The translations under genes and the position numbers were made by a program. DNA of 33,976 nucleotides from an uncultured Burkholderiales bacterium (lineage in GTDB: Bacteria; Pseudomonadota; Gammaproteobacteria; Burkholderiales; Burkholderiaceae_C): assembly GCA_937891665.1 (NCBI GenBank), contig CALAGS010000125.1, positions 1 through 33,976 of the forward strand, written 5' to 3'. Below are positions 9,155-17,103 of this stretch, in pieces. The notes beneath the pieces were generated by a model, which was not told the origin of the DNA, made no database searches, and was given only the letters and a program-made list of their open reading frames with translations. Numbering within the stretch: the stretch's first letter is position 1; every line of letters starts with the position of its first letter.

Positions 9155-9183
9155 GTCAACGCTCTGAATCTCAGGGCGTTGAC
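9155..9183 (+). other. intercistronic stem-loop between ahpC and ahpF
   Basis: Bases 9155-9167 pair with 9171-9183 in a 13-bp stem that includes one G-U pair and closes a 3-nt loop (ATC). No T-run follows, so it is not a standard intrinsic terminator. It could protect the ahpC 3' end or be a partial transcription block that gives more AhpC than AhpF. Confidence 0.6.
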
Positions 9184-9245
9184 AGTAAGCCTGTGCAGCG
9201 CACCGACTTGAATTTGAAATTGCAATTGCATTAGGAAAAAAAACC

Positions 9246-10811
9246 ATGTTAGACGACACCCTCAAATCGCAATTACAAACCTACTTGGGCATGCTGAGAA
9301 ACCCCATCCGCTTGATCGCCACATTGGACGACAGCGAGACCGGCGTGGAGATGCGCACATTGCTGGAAACCATTGTGGGTTTGTCAGACAAAGTGAGCTT
9401 GGACACCTCGGGTACAGATGCGCGAACGCCTTCTTTTGTGGTGGTCCGAGAAGGTGAAACGCAAGGCGTTCGTTTTGCTGGCTTGCCACTGGGACATGAG
9501 TTCACATCTTTGGTATTGGCCTTGTTGTGGACCGGCGGTCATCCCCCCAAAGTAGAAGCGGACGTGATCGAAGCTATTAAGGCACTCGACGGCGATTTCC
9601 ACTTTGAGGTCTACATGTCATTGTCATGCCACAACTGCCCTGACGTGGTTCAGGCTTTGTCGCTGATGGCCATTTTCAATCCCAAAGTGAAGACCGTTGT
9701 CATTGAAGGCGGCGCCTTTCAACAAGAAGTGACCGAGCGCGAAATCATGGCCGTGCCCATGGTGTTTTTGAATCGCAAGGTGTTTGGATCAGGTCGCATG
9801 TTGGTGGAAGAAATTATTGCCAAAATTGACACGGGTTCTGCCGACCGCGAAGCCATCAAAATCAATGCCAAAGAAAACTTCGATGTGCTGATCGTGGGCG
9901 GTGGTCCTGCTGGCGCTGCAGCCGCCGTTTATGCCGCACGCAAAGGCATTCGCGTGGGTGTCGCAGCAGAACGTTTTGGCGGTCAGGTGAATGACACCAT
10001 GGCCATTGAAAACTACATTTCCGTTTTGGAAACTGATGGTCCTAAATTCGGCGCAGACATGGAAGCCCAAGTGCGTCACTATGGTGCTGACATCATGAAT
10101 TTGCAGCGCGCGGCAAAAATTATTCCGGCGGAAGAAGAGGGTGGTCTGATTCAAGTGCAAATGGAAAATGGGGGCGTCTTGAAAGCCCGCACGGTTATTT
10201 TGTCGACCGGAGCCAGATGGCGCAATGTCAATGTGCCCGGCGAGCAAGAATACAAAAACAAAGGCGTGGCCTATTGCCCGCATTGCGATGGTCCCTTGTT
10301 CAAAGGCAAACGCACCGCTGTGATTGGCGGTGGCAATTCTGGCATTGAAGCCGCCATCGATTTGGCAGGCATCGTGGCGCATGTCACCGTGATTGAATTT
10401 GCCGACCAGCTCAAAGCGGATGCCGTGTTGGTCAACAAGCTGAAAAGTCTGCCCAACGTGACGGTGTACACCAACGCTCAGACCACCGAAATTACAGGTG
10501 ACGGCAGCGTGGTCAATGGCATTGGCTTTAAGGATCGTGTCACTGGCCAAGAGCTGCACATTGCCTTGGAAGGCGTGTTTGTTCAAATTGGCTTGATTCC
10601 CAACACCGAGTTCTTAAAGGGCACAGTAGCGCTGTCCAAGTTTGGTGAAATTGTGGTCGATGCCAAAGGCCACACCAATGTGCCCGGCGTGTTTGCCGCG
10701 GGCGATTGCACCACGGTGCCATTCAAACAAATTGTGATTGCAGCTGGCGACGGTGCCAAGGCGGCACTCAGTGCGTTTGATCACCTGATTCGGACGCCGG
10801 TGGCGGCTTAA
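9246..10811 (+). CDS. ahpF: alkyl hydroperoxide reductase, flavoprotein disulfide reductase subunit
   Basis: AhpF uses NADH and FAD to reduce AhpC. All expected parts of the 521-aa protein are visible: a tandem thioredoxin-fold N-terminal domain (about 1-200) with the redox pair C128-H-N-C131, the FAD-binding [10 protein letters not shown] motif (218-227), the thioredoxin-reductase-type centre C344-P-H-C347, the NAD-binding [10 protein letters not shown] segment (361-370), and the C-terminal FAD segment VFAAGDCT. The ATG at 9246 has an AGGAAAA ribosome site. It is probably cotranscribed with ahpC. Its final 44 bp overlap the convergent DUF423 gene, and its likely terminator sits inside that gene. 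Confidence 0.96.
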   Translation: MLDDTLKSQLQTYLGMLRNPIRLIATLDDSETGVEMRTLLETIVGLSDKVSLDTSGTDARTPSFVVVREGETQGVRFAGLPLGHEFTSLVLALLWTGGHPPKVEADVIEAIKALDGDFHFEVYMSLSCHNCPDVVQALSLMAIFNPKVKTVVIEGGAFQQEVTEREIMAVPMVFLNRKVFGSGRMLVEEIIAKIDTGSADREAIKINAKENFDVLIVGGGPAGAAAAVYAARKGIRVGVAAERFGGQVNDTMAIENYISVLETDGPKFGADMEAQVRHYGADIMNLQRAAKIIPAEEEGGLIQVQMENGGVLKARTVILSTGARWRNVNVPGEQEYKNKGVAYCPHCDGPLFKGKRTAVIGGGNSGIEAAIDLAGIVAHVTVIEFADQLKADAVLVNKLKSLPNVTVYTNAQTTEITGDGSVVNGIGFKDRVTGQELHIALEGVFVQIGLIPNTEFLKGTVALSKFGEIVVDAKGHTNVPGVFAAGDCTTVPFKQIVIAAGDGAKAALSAFDHLIRTPVAA

Positions 10812-11229
10812 GTTGTGGGCTGGTTTGCGGGCTTTTGCGAACATAGGCCAAGGCAAATGCCAACCACCCTAGGATGAAACAGGTGCCACCCCATGGCACC
10901 AAGCTTCTGAAAGTTTGGACGTCATACCATGCACGCATCAGAATGTTGATCGAAAACATCAAGCAACCTAGCAAGAACAGAACGCCTGCTGCCAGCAGGC
11001 GTTTTTCACTTGGCCTAGATTGTCCCAAGATGCCCACCAAAATAAGGCCAATTGAATGAAATTGCAGCAAGTTCAAGCTGGCTTGAACCATGGCGGCTGA
11101 ACTGCCGATTAAACTGTTGCCATGCGAAGCGTAAGCTGACGCAATGACCGACAGGGCTGCCATCAAGGCGCCCATCGCAATGAACCCCTTTGGCCATCTT
11201 GGCAAAGTTGTTTGTTGAAGGTGTTCCAT
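10768..11229 (-). CDS. DUF423 (YgdD-like) small integral membrane protein
   Basis: The 153-aa protein from the ATG at 11229 has four hydrophobic segments and the DUF423 pattern: [23 protein letters not shown] at the start, [11 protein letters not shown] in the middle, FSINILMRA, and [14 protein letters not shown] near the end. The C-terminal tail (Pro/Ser/Gln-rich) is probably cytoplasmic and variable. The function of DUF423 proteins is unknown. A TTG three codons earlier is possible but less attractive. The gene is divergent from the patatin gene (34 bp apart) and overlaps the 3' end of ahpF by 44 bp. Codons near the middle (KRLLAAGV) also form a transcription-terminator structure on the opposite strand. 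Confidence 0.85.
   Translation of the reverse strand: MEHLQQTTLPRWPKGFIAMGALMAALSVIASAYASHGNSLIGSSAAMVQASLNLLQFHSIGLILVGILGQSRPSEKRLLAAGVLFLLGCLMFSINILMRAWYDVQTFRSLVPWGGTCFILGWLAFALAYVRKSPQTSPQLKPPPASESGDQTH
10981..11006 (+). terminator. probable intrinsic terminator of ahpCF, inside the DUF423 gene
   Basis: AACGCCTGCT (10981-10990) and AGCAGGCGTT (10994-11003) form a perfect 10-bp stem with a 3-nt loop, and the right arm runs into five T bases (11002-11006). The T-run is on the + strand only, so it should stop transcripts from ahpF, whose stop codon lies about 170 nt upstream. It lies in the coding sequence of the gene on the other strand. Confidence 0.65.
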
Positions 11230-11263
11230 TAAAACCAATGCATTTCAAATTAGATTCGACATT

Positions 11264-12274
11264 ATGCAAGTGAAGTTATGGGCCTCAGGGCCAATTCCTG
11301 TTTGGCCAGATGTGCTCAAGCGCATTGCGTGCCGCATGAGTTTGATCGGTGTACTTGTTTTGACTGGCTGTGCCAGCGTCAAAGCGCCAGATGCAAATGT
11401 AGTCAAAACGCCTGGTGCTATTGAGTCAACTTCGACAGGCACATCGACTCCCGTCCCCATCTTGATTGAACCTGTTGTACCTCTGAAAGTTTTGAATTTG
11501 GGTTTGGCTTTGGGAAGCGGTGCTGCGCGAGGATTTGCACATGTGGGAGTGATACAAGTTTTGGAGGAGGCTGGCATTCAACCGGACTTGGTTGTCGGCA
11601 CCTCCGCTGGCAGTTTGGTCGCCGCTTTGTATGCCAGTGGCAAAAACAGCACCCAACTCAGGCGTGTGGCCGAGACCATGGAAGAAGCAGAAATTACGGA
11701 TTGGATGATGCCCATTCTGAATCGGGGCGCGCTAAGAGGCGAAGCCTTGGCTCGCTACGTGAACACACAAGTGGGAGGACGCCTGATTGAGCAAATGAAA
11801 ATACCCTTGGGCATTGTGGCCACTGACCTGCACAACGGCGAACCCATGCTGTTTCAAAGAGGCAACACCGGGTCAGCTGTGAGGGCCTCTAGCGCAGTGC
11901 CAGCTGTATTTCAACCGGTCAAAATTGGCACCAGAGAGTATGTGGATGGTGGCTTAGTTTCACCTGTTCCAGTTCGGCAGGCGCGTGAAATGGGTGCCAA
12001 TGTGATCATTGCCGTTGATATTTCCACTGACCCCGAAGGCAGCCCCGCATCCGATACGTTTCAAATATTGATGCAGACCTTCAACATCATGGGCAAAAGC
12101 TTGAACACCGTTTTGTTGAAAGATGCCGATGTGGTGGTCAAGCCGGCGTTGATGGGTGTGAAGAGCGCTGACTTTGCGGCCAGGCGCAAGTCCATCGAAG
12201 CGGGCAGGGAGGCGATGCTCAAAGCCATGCCAAAGCTAAAACAAGTCTTGAGTGGCTATGCTACCAAGCCATGA
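11264..12274 (+). CDS. patatin-like phospholipase, probable lipoprotein
   Basis: This is a patatin-fold serine hydrolase expected to act on lipid acyl esters at the cell envelope. The fold signatures are the oxyanion loop GSGAARG (84-90), the nucleophile S114 in GTSAG, and the partner D228 in DGG. The N-terminus has a short hydrophobic stretch ending in the lipobox LTGC, with C36 as the lipidated residue (numbering from the ATG at 11264), followed by a Ser/Thr/Pro-rich linker to about residue 70. The start is uncertain: neither ATG 11264 nor ATG 11336 has a ribosome site, and the later start would leave a very short signal peptide. Length 336 aa. RssA-type patatins are similar in the catalytic domain but lack the lipobox. 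Confidence 0.88.
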   Translation: MQVKLWASGPIPVWPDVLKRIACRMSLIGVLVLTGCASVKAPDANVVKTPGAIESTSTGTSTPVPILIEPVVPLKVLNLGLALGSGAARGFAHVGVIQVLEEAGIQPDLVVGTSAGSLVAALYASGKNSTQLRRVAETMEEAEITDWMMPILNRGALRGEALARYVNTQVGGRLIEQMKIPLGIVATDLHNGEPMLFQRGNTGSAVRASSAVPAVFQPVKIGTREYVDGGLVSPVPVRQAREMGANVIIAVDISTDPEGSPASDTFQILMQTFNIMGKSLNTVLLKDADVVVKPALMGVKSADFAARRKSIEAGREAMLKAMPKLKQVLSGYATKP

Positions 12275-12295
12275 AAGTGCTGGAAAGTCAGAAAC

Positions 12296-12324
12296 AAAAA
12301 AGCCGGTTTTAAACCGGCTTTTTT
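12296..12324. terminator. bidirectional intrinsic terminator between patatin and phasin genes
   Basis: A 14-bp perfect inverted repeat (core AAGCCGGTTT / AAACCGGCTT) surrounds a single T, with A-run on the left and T-run on the right. It reads as a terminator on both strands and lies between the convergent patatin stop (12274) and phasin stop (12372). Confidence 0.9.
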
Positions 12325-12371
12325 GTCAGAGAAAGGCCAGAGCGACTCGGGCCTTTTTCAGAGGGCGTTGA

Positions 12372-12914
12372 TTAACGCTTTTTAGCAGCTGTCTTAGCAG
12401 TTGCAACAGCTGTGTTGGTCACAGCAGCCATGTTGGCTTCAGCCATGTCGGTGGCTTGCTTCACAGCTTTTTGAACGGATTCGTAAGCATTGTTAGCGGC
12501 GTTCACGGCGCTTTTCATCATGGCAACTGCTGTCTCAGAGCCAGCAGGAGCGTTTGAAGTTGTAGAGTCAACCAAGTTAGCAAACTGCTTTTGCGCAGCA
12601 GCTGTTTGGGCTTCCAAAGCTTTTGTGAATTCGTTGGAAGTGCCAGAAGCGATGTCATAGAGGTGACGGCTGTAAGCAGCTGTTTTCTCAGCCAAAGGCT
12701 GGAACAAGTTGGCTTGCAGAGCCATCAATTCTTGGGCGTCTTTCACGCTCAATGCGGCTTTTGTGCTGTGAGCTGACTCGCTCAAGGCAGCTTTAGTGGC
12801 TGTCAAGTTCAACTCGACCAATTTTTCCATGCCTTCGAAGGCTTTGGATGTCAAACCGAAAAGGGTTTCGACATTGGCTTTGTGTGAAGCAACGATTTGT
12901 TCTGTAGTCATCAT
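12372..12914 (-). CDS. phaP: phasin (PHA granule-associated protein)
   Basis: The 180-aa protein coats polyhydroxyalkanoate granules. It has the phasin-family pattern: an N-terminal block [20 protein letters not shown], then a helical, Ala/Lys/Glu/Thr-rich amphipathic body ([46 protein letters not shown]) and a Lys/Ala-rich C-terminus (AKTAAKKR). There is no signal peptide. Two adjacent ATG codons (12914, 12911) follow GGAG; either could be used. It is divergent from the HDAC-like gene, and a predicted promoter between two operator-like repeats lies upstream, which suggests repression by PhaR when no granule is present. PHA synthase genes are not in the window. Confidence 0.9.
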   Translation of the reverse strand: MMTTEQIVASHKANVETLFGLTSKAFEGMEKLVELNLTATKAALSESAHSTKAALSVKDAQELMALQANLFQPLAEKTAAYSRHLYDIASGTSNEFTKALEAQTAAAQKQFANLVDSTTSNAPAGSETAVAMMKSAVNAANNAYESVQKAVKQATDMAEANMAAVTNTAVATAKTAAKKR

Positions 12915-13002
12915 GATTTCTCCGTTAATTTAAAAAGTTAAAAGTCTGAAAGTTTCAAGGGACTGCTCTGAACCGGCTTTGCTTGTCGCTTGGCCTAACA
13001 TC

Positions 13003-13020
13003 TTGTTGCAGTGCAGCATG
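13003..13020. repeat. operator-like repeat, proximal copy (phasin promoter)
   Basis: TTGTTGCAGTGCAGCAT is a pseudo-palindrome (TGYTGCA-N-TGCARCA) that matches the copy at 13062 in 16 of 17 bases. On the minus strand it overlaps the expected phasin transcription start, just after the -10 box. Confidence 0.65.
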
Positions 13021-13026
13021 GATTGG

Positions 13027-13054
13027 ATTTTAGGGGCCCTGAAGCCAATTACAA
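13027..13054 (-). promoter_or_regulatory. predicted sigma-70 promoter for the phasin gene
   Basis: Read on the minus strand, TTGTAA (13054-13049) and TAAAAT (13032-13027) are separated by 16 bp. Four of six and five of six bases match the consensus boxes. The leader to the phasin ATG would be about 105 nt. Confidence 0.55.
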
Positions 13055-13061
13055 GGGGTTT

Positions 13062-13079
13062 TTGTTGCAATGCAGCATT
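13062..13079. repeat. operator-like repeat, distal copy (phasin promoter)
   Basis: TTGTTGCAATGCAGCAT is the second copy, 59 bp from the first in direct orientation, and lies immediately upstream of the predicted phasin -35 box. It is also 54 bp before the HDAC start, so it might influence that gene as well. Confidence 0.65.
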
Positions 13080-13132
13080 TTAGAGTCGGCGTTCTAGAAA
13101 TTGAATTCAGGCAAAAAGGTCACAATTCAGCC

Positions 13133-14062
13133 ATGAAAGCTTTCTATTCGGACCATTTTGTGTTGCCCTTGCCAGAGGGGCATCGATTTCCCATGGCCAA
13201 GTACAGCATGCTGCGCAACAAAATGGCCGCTGCCATTCAAGAGGTGCAAATGCTGGAGGCGCCTGCAGCCTCGGACGGCGAGTTGGCCTTGGCGCATTCC
13301 CCTGAATACGTTCAGGCTGTTAAATCGGGAAGTCTGAGCCCGCAAGCCCAAAGGGAGATTGGATTTCCTTGGACGCCGGCCATGGCAGAGCGGTCGCTTC
13401 GATCGGTGGGCGCTTCTGTGGCAGCAGCCAGGGTGGCCATGAAAGAGGGCATTGCGGGCAACTTGGCTGGTGGCACACACCATGCCAGTGCGGCGCAAGG
13501 CGGTGGATTTTGTGTTTTCAATGACATTGCCGTTGCGGCCAGGGTGCTCCAGATGGAGCATTTTCGGGTTTCAAAACAGGCTCTCAAGGTCATGGTGGTC
13601 GATTTGGATGTCCACCAAGGCAATGGCACAGCCAGTATCTTTGCTGAAGATGCCAGTGTTTTTACCTTGTCTCTGCATGGCGAAAAGAACTTTCCATTCA
13701 GAAAGGTCAGCAGCGACCTGGATGTGGGTTTGCCAGATGGTTGTTCAGACCCAGCATACTTAGAAGCTTTGGATCAAGCCCTTGAGCAGGCATCCAGTCG
13801 CTTTTCGCCCGACTTTTTAATCTATTTGGCAGGTGCAGATGCCCATGAGGGAGACCGGCTTGGCAGGCTCAAACTGACAGAGGCGGGCATGGCGGCCAGA
13901 GATCAAAGGGTGTTTGATTGGGCTCGTGCCAAAAAAATACCCATGATCATTTGCATGGGGGGTGGCTATGGCCATGACTTAGAGACTACCGTGGCGGTGC
14001 AAATGAACACATGGCGCTTGGCGCATTTGCACTGGCTTCACTGGCAAAATCGAGGCTTCTGA
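13133..14062 (+). CDS. HDAC-family deacetylase
   Basis: The 309-aa protein has the arginase/deacetylase fold of the histone deacetylase superfamily, similar to the class IV (HDAC11-like) bacterial group. Zinc ligands D159 and H161 in DLDVHQGNGT and D236 in AGADAHEGD are intact, as are the active-site H116-H117 in GGTHHA and the late GGGYG loop. In bacteria such enzymes act on acetyl-lysine or acetylated small amines; the substrate here is unknown. The ATG at 13133 gives the family N-terminus (FYSDHFVLPLPEGHRFP). An ATG at 13070 is in frame but falls inside an operator-like repeat. It heads a gene cluster: the thioesterase starts 22 bp after its stop. Confidence 0.9.
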   Translation: MKAFYSDHFVLPLPEGHRFPMAKYSMLRNKMAAAIQEVQMLEAPAASDGELALAHSPEYVQAVKSGSLSPQAQREIGFPWTPAMAERSLRSVGASVAAARVAMKEGIAGNLAGGTHHASAAQGGGFCVFNDIAVAARVLQMEHFRVSKQALKVMVVDLDVHQGNGTASIFAEDASVFTLSLHGEKNFPFRKVSSDLDVGLPDGCSDPAYLEALDQALEQASSRFSPDFLIYLAGADAHEGDRLGRLKLTEAGMAARDQRVFDWARAKKIPMIICMGGGYGHDLETTVAVQMNTWRLAHLHWLHWQNRGF

Positions 14063-14084
14063 CAAAGCATCACACAATTCCAAA

Positions 14085-14522
14085 ATGGACAGTACCAAAC
14101 CGCAAGCGAAGCCCCGAAGTGACTACCGCGCTTTTCGCCCTATCACGACCCGGTGGATGGACAACGACGTGTATGGCCATGTGAACAATGTTGTTTACTA
14201 CAGTTGGTTTGACACGGCAGTCAATGCGCACCTGATTGAGCAGGGTGTGTTGGACATTTACCAAGGGGAAACCATTGGCCTGGTGGTAGAAACGCAATGC
14301 AATTATTTTGCACCGCTGGCATTTCCCCAGACCATCGAGGCTGGCATCAGGGTGGCGCATCGCGGCACATCTAGCGTGAAATACGAAGTGGGCTTGTTTG
14401 CAAAAGATGCGCCACTCACTGCTGCGCGCGGGCACTTTGTTCATGTCTATGTGGACAAACTAACTCGCAGACCGCAAGCCCTTTCTGAATCATTTATCAA
14501 AGTCCTGGAGCAACTCTCATGA
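14085..14522 (+). CDS. 4HBT hotdog-fold acyl-CoA thioesterase
   Basis: This 145-aa cytoplasmic protein has the 4-hydroxybenzoyl-CoA/YbgC-type thioesterase motif, TRWMDNDVYGHVNNVVYYSWFDTA (about 22-45), with the D-N-D-x-x-G-H-x-N active-site pattern, then the hotdog strands (CNYFAPLAFPQTIEAGIRV, YEVGLFAKD, ARGHFVHVYVD). The specific acyl-CoA cannot be told from sequence. Its stop codon overlaps the nitroreductase start by 4 bp (ATGA), which suggests translational coupling. It has no signal or membrane segment. Confidence 0.9.
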   Translation: MDSTKPQAKPRSDYRAFRPITTRWMDNDVYGHVNNVVYYSWFDTAVNAHLIEQGVLDIYQGETIGLVVETQCNYFAPLAFPQTIEAGIRVAHRGTSSVKYEVGLFAKDAPLTAARGHFVHVYVDKLTRRPQALSESFIKVLEQLS

Positions 14523-15253
14523 AAGAACTGACAACAACCCAAGTGAGCACGGTCATCTCTGACCCTGACAGCGTGGATGCGGCCATCTTGAGCCGATTTT
14601 CTACGCGAGCGTATTTGAACAAGCCGGTAGAGAAGGCTGTGTTGGAGGATTTGTTGCAAGTCGCAGCGCGTTCTCCTAGCGGAACCAACACCCAACCTTG
14701 GAAAGTGTATGTGCTGCAGGGCGCCGCCAAAGACAAGCTGGTGAGTGAAGTTTGTGAAGCACACAACGCCATGGCTGCCAATCCTGCATTGGCCGCTGAG
14801 CATGCAGAAGAATACGACTACTACCCAAGCAAGTGGGTGAGTCCCTATATCGACAGACGCCGTGAGTGTGGCTTTGGCTTGTACGGTGTGCTGGGAATAG
14901 GCAAGGGCGACAAAGAAAAAATGCATTTGCAGAGCCAACAAAACTTCCGATTTTTTGGTGCACCTGTAGGTCTGATCTTCACTCTAGACAAAGTCATGGG
15001 CCGCGGCAGTTTGCTCGATTACGGCATGTTTTTGCAAAACCTGATGGTGGCAGCCAGAGCACGCGGCCTGCACACTTGCCCTCAAGCTGCTTGGAATAAT
15101 TTTTCAAAAATCATTTACAAACATGTGGGTGCGGGTGACAACGAAATGATGGTCTGTGGCATGTCATTGGGCTACGCCGATGAGGCTGCACTGGTGAATA
15201 CTTTCAAGACCACGCGCGTCGACGCCAGTACCTTTACGCATTGGATTGAATGA
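14519..15253 (+). CDS. nitroreductase family FMN oxidoreductase
   Basis: The 244-aa protein carries the nitroreductase FMN-binding N-terminus (SRFSTRAYLNKP, about 25-36) and the AARSPSGTNTQPWKVYVL block (about 48-65) common to PnbA-type enzymes. The central LLDYGMFLQNLMVAARARGLHTCPQ segment and C-terminal GMSLGYAD match the family. These enzymes transfer electrons from NAD(P)H to nitro-aromatics, quinones or enoates; the natural substrate here is unknown. It overlaps the thioesterase by 4 bp and the Liv permease gene by 4 bp, so it is part of one transcript. Confidence 0.9.
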   Translation: MKELTTTQVSTVISDPDSVDAAILSRFSTRAYLNKPVEKAVLEDLLQVAARSPSGTNTQPWKVYVLQGAAKDKLVSEVCEAHNAMAANPALAAEHAEEYDYYPSKWVSPYIDRRRECGFGLYGVLGIGKGDKEKMHLQSQQNFRFFGAPVGLIFTLDKVMGRGSLLDYGMFLQNLMVAARARGLHTCPQAAWNNFSKIIYKHVGAGDNEMMVCGMSLGYADEAALVNTFKTTRVDASTFTHWIE

Positions 15254-17103
15254 GTTTTTGGCTGATTCAGTGCTTGAATGGTCTCAGCCATGCAAGCACA
15301 TTGTTCATCATGGCTGCAGGTTTGACGCTGGTATTTGGCGTCACCCGCATTGTCAATTTTGCGCACGGCAGTTTTTACATGCTGGGCGCATTGGTCGCCG
15401 GCACCTTCGTCACCCAATGGCTGCCGGCTTGGTCTGAGCATGGCAGCACTTACTTGTTTGCCATGTTGTTGGGTGCAGCTTCGGCTGCATTGTTAGGCGG
15501 CTTCACAGAAGTTTTCTTGTTTCGGCCATTGCGCCATTCGCCGCCGCTATATCCCTTGGTAGCCACCTTTGGTTTGAGCTTGGTCATTCACGACGGTTTG
15601 CTTTGGGCTTTGGGGCCTGGTGAAGTTTTTGCACCGCGCTTTCCGGGTTTGAAGGGTGCTGTTCAGTTGGGCGAAGATTTCTTTCCTCAATGGCAAATTG
15701 TGACGCTCTGTTTGGGTCCTGTTGTGTGGGGTGCGTTGCATCTCTTGCTCACTCAAACCAAATGGGGGCAGCGCGTTCGTGCTGCGACGCAAGACAGAGA
15801 CATGCTCGATGCCTTGGGTGTCAACCCAGCACCTCTTCTTTTGAGTGTGGTGGTTTTGGGTTGTGGCCTTGCTGGTTTGGCGGGTGCTTTGCAATTACCA
15901 AGAGAACCTGCTAATTTGCAAATGGACTTGCAAATGGTGGTCGAGACTTTTGTGGTGGTGGTGATGGGCGGTCTGGGTAGCATCGCTGGTGCTTTTTTTG
16001 CAGCCATCTTGATAGGCTGTGTGCATGCTTTTGGCATTCACTTTTTTCCTCAGGCCACTTTGGTCTTGGTGTTTTTAACCATGGCCTTGGTGCTGGCCGT
16101 CAGGCCCCAAGGCTTGATGGGAGAACTGCCAGGTGCAGCGCCCCGCGAAAAGGTCACGCCATTTCAATTGGGGGGTGACACTCAATTTTTCAAATGGATT
16201 GGCTGGGTGGTATTAGCCACTAGCGGCATCGTTCTGCTTACTGCTGGTGAATACACGCAAAGTGTCTTGGAAAATGTGCTCGTCATGATGCTCTTTGGTC
16301 TGAGTTTGCAGTGGATGATGGCCTTGTCAGGGTGGGTCAGTTTTGGCCATGCAGCTTATTTTGGCCTGGGTGCATATGCTGCGGCATTAAGTCATTTGCA
16401 TTGGCACTTCAATGCGATCATGGCGGCTCTGGCGGGTGTGGTGGCTGCTTTCTTGGCCGCGCTTTGTATGGGCAAATTACTTCAGCGCAGTACGGGCGTT
16501 TATTTGGCCATGTTGTCATTGGCCTTTGCCCAAATGGTGTGGGCCACTGCCAGTCAATGGGTATCCTTCACGGGAGGCGACAACGGTTTGATTGGCTTGC
16601 AATTTTTTGACAGCAAGTCGCGTTGGATTTTTCAAGTTGTCCTTATTTTGTTGTGCTTTGTGAGCTTGTTCGGATTCTCTCGACTGATTCAATCTAGTTT
16701 TGGGGCAGCCTTGCAGGCAGGGCGCGATGCGCCTCAAAGGGCGCAAGCCAGCGCACTGAATGTGGCCAACTTGAACCAGCGTGTATTTTTAATGAGCGCT
16801 GGCTTGGCGGGTTTGTCGGGCGCTTTGTGGGCCATGAGCAAAGGCGCTGTCTTCCCTTCTGTGGCGTCTGTCTCCAATTCAGTAGATGCCCTGATGGTCG
16901 TTTTATTGGGTGGGGTGCATCAGCTTTGGGGTGCATTTGCCGGCAGTCTATTTTTGGTGGGAGGGGGCTCAGAAATAGGACGATACTTTGAATACTGGAG
17001 AGGCAGTTTGGGCCTGCTCATCATGCTCTTGATGGTCTTTGCACCCGAGGGAATTTTGGGTCTCAGAAAATTTGAAACAATCACGGGTCGTAGAGCCCTA
17101 TGA
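15250..17103 (+). CDS. fused LivH-LivM branched-chain-type ABC permease
   Basis: One 617-aa polypeptide contains both permease subunits of a branched-chain amino acid-type (HAAT) ABC importer. Residues about 1-290 resemble LivH (GLTLVFGVTRIVNFAHGSFYMLGA at the N-terminus, RAATQDRDMLDALGVNPAPL as the cytoplasmic coupling loop, VRPQGLMG at the end). Residues about 310-617 resemble LivM (MMALSGWVSFGHAAYFGLGAYAA, QAGRDAPQRAQASALNVANLNQRVF coupling loop, FAPEGILGLR). Usually these are two genes. About 16-18 membrane segments are expected. Substrate may be a branched amino acid, amide, urea or aromatic acid. It overlaps its neighbours on both sides by 4 bp. No periplasmic binding protein is nearby. 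Confidence 0.9.
   Translation: MSFWLIQCLNGLSHASTLFIMAAGLTLVFGVTRIVNFAHGSFYMLGALVAGTFVTQWLPAWSEHGSTYLFAMLLGAASAALLGGFTEVFLFRPLRHSPPLYPLVATFGLSLVIHDGLLWALGPGEVFAPRFPGLKGAVQLGEDFFPQWQIVTLCLGPVVWGALHLLLTQTKWGQRVRAATQDRDMLDALGVNPAPLLLSVVVLGCGLAGLAGALQLPREPANLQMDLQMVVETFVVVVMGGLGSIAGAFFAAILIGCVHAFGIHFFPQATLVLVFLTMALVLAVRPQGLMGELPGAAPREKVTPFQLGGDTQFFKWIGWVVLATSGIVLLTAGEYTQSVLENVLVMMLFGLSLQWMMALSGWVSFGHAAYFGLGAYAAALSHLHWHFNAIMAALAGVVAAFLAALCMGKLLQRSTGVYLAMLSLAFAQMVWATASQWVSFTGGDNGLIGLQFFDSKSRWIFQVVLILLCFVSLFGFSRLIQSSFGAALQAGRDAPQRAQASALNVANLNQRVFLMSAGLAGLSGALWAMSKGAVFPSVASVSNSVDALMVVLLGGVHQLWGAFAGSLFLVGGGSEIGRYFEYWRGSLGLLIMLLMVFAPEGILGLRKFETITGRRAL

Noticed and set aside
9789..10586. Long minus-strand open frame (265 codons) opposite ahpF
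   Set aside because: No recognisable domain, His/Asn/Phe-rich composition, and full overlap with well-conserved ahpF.
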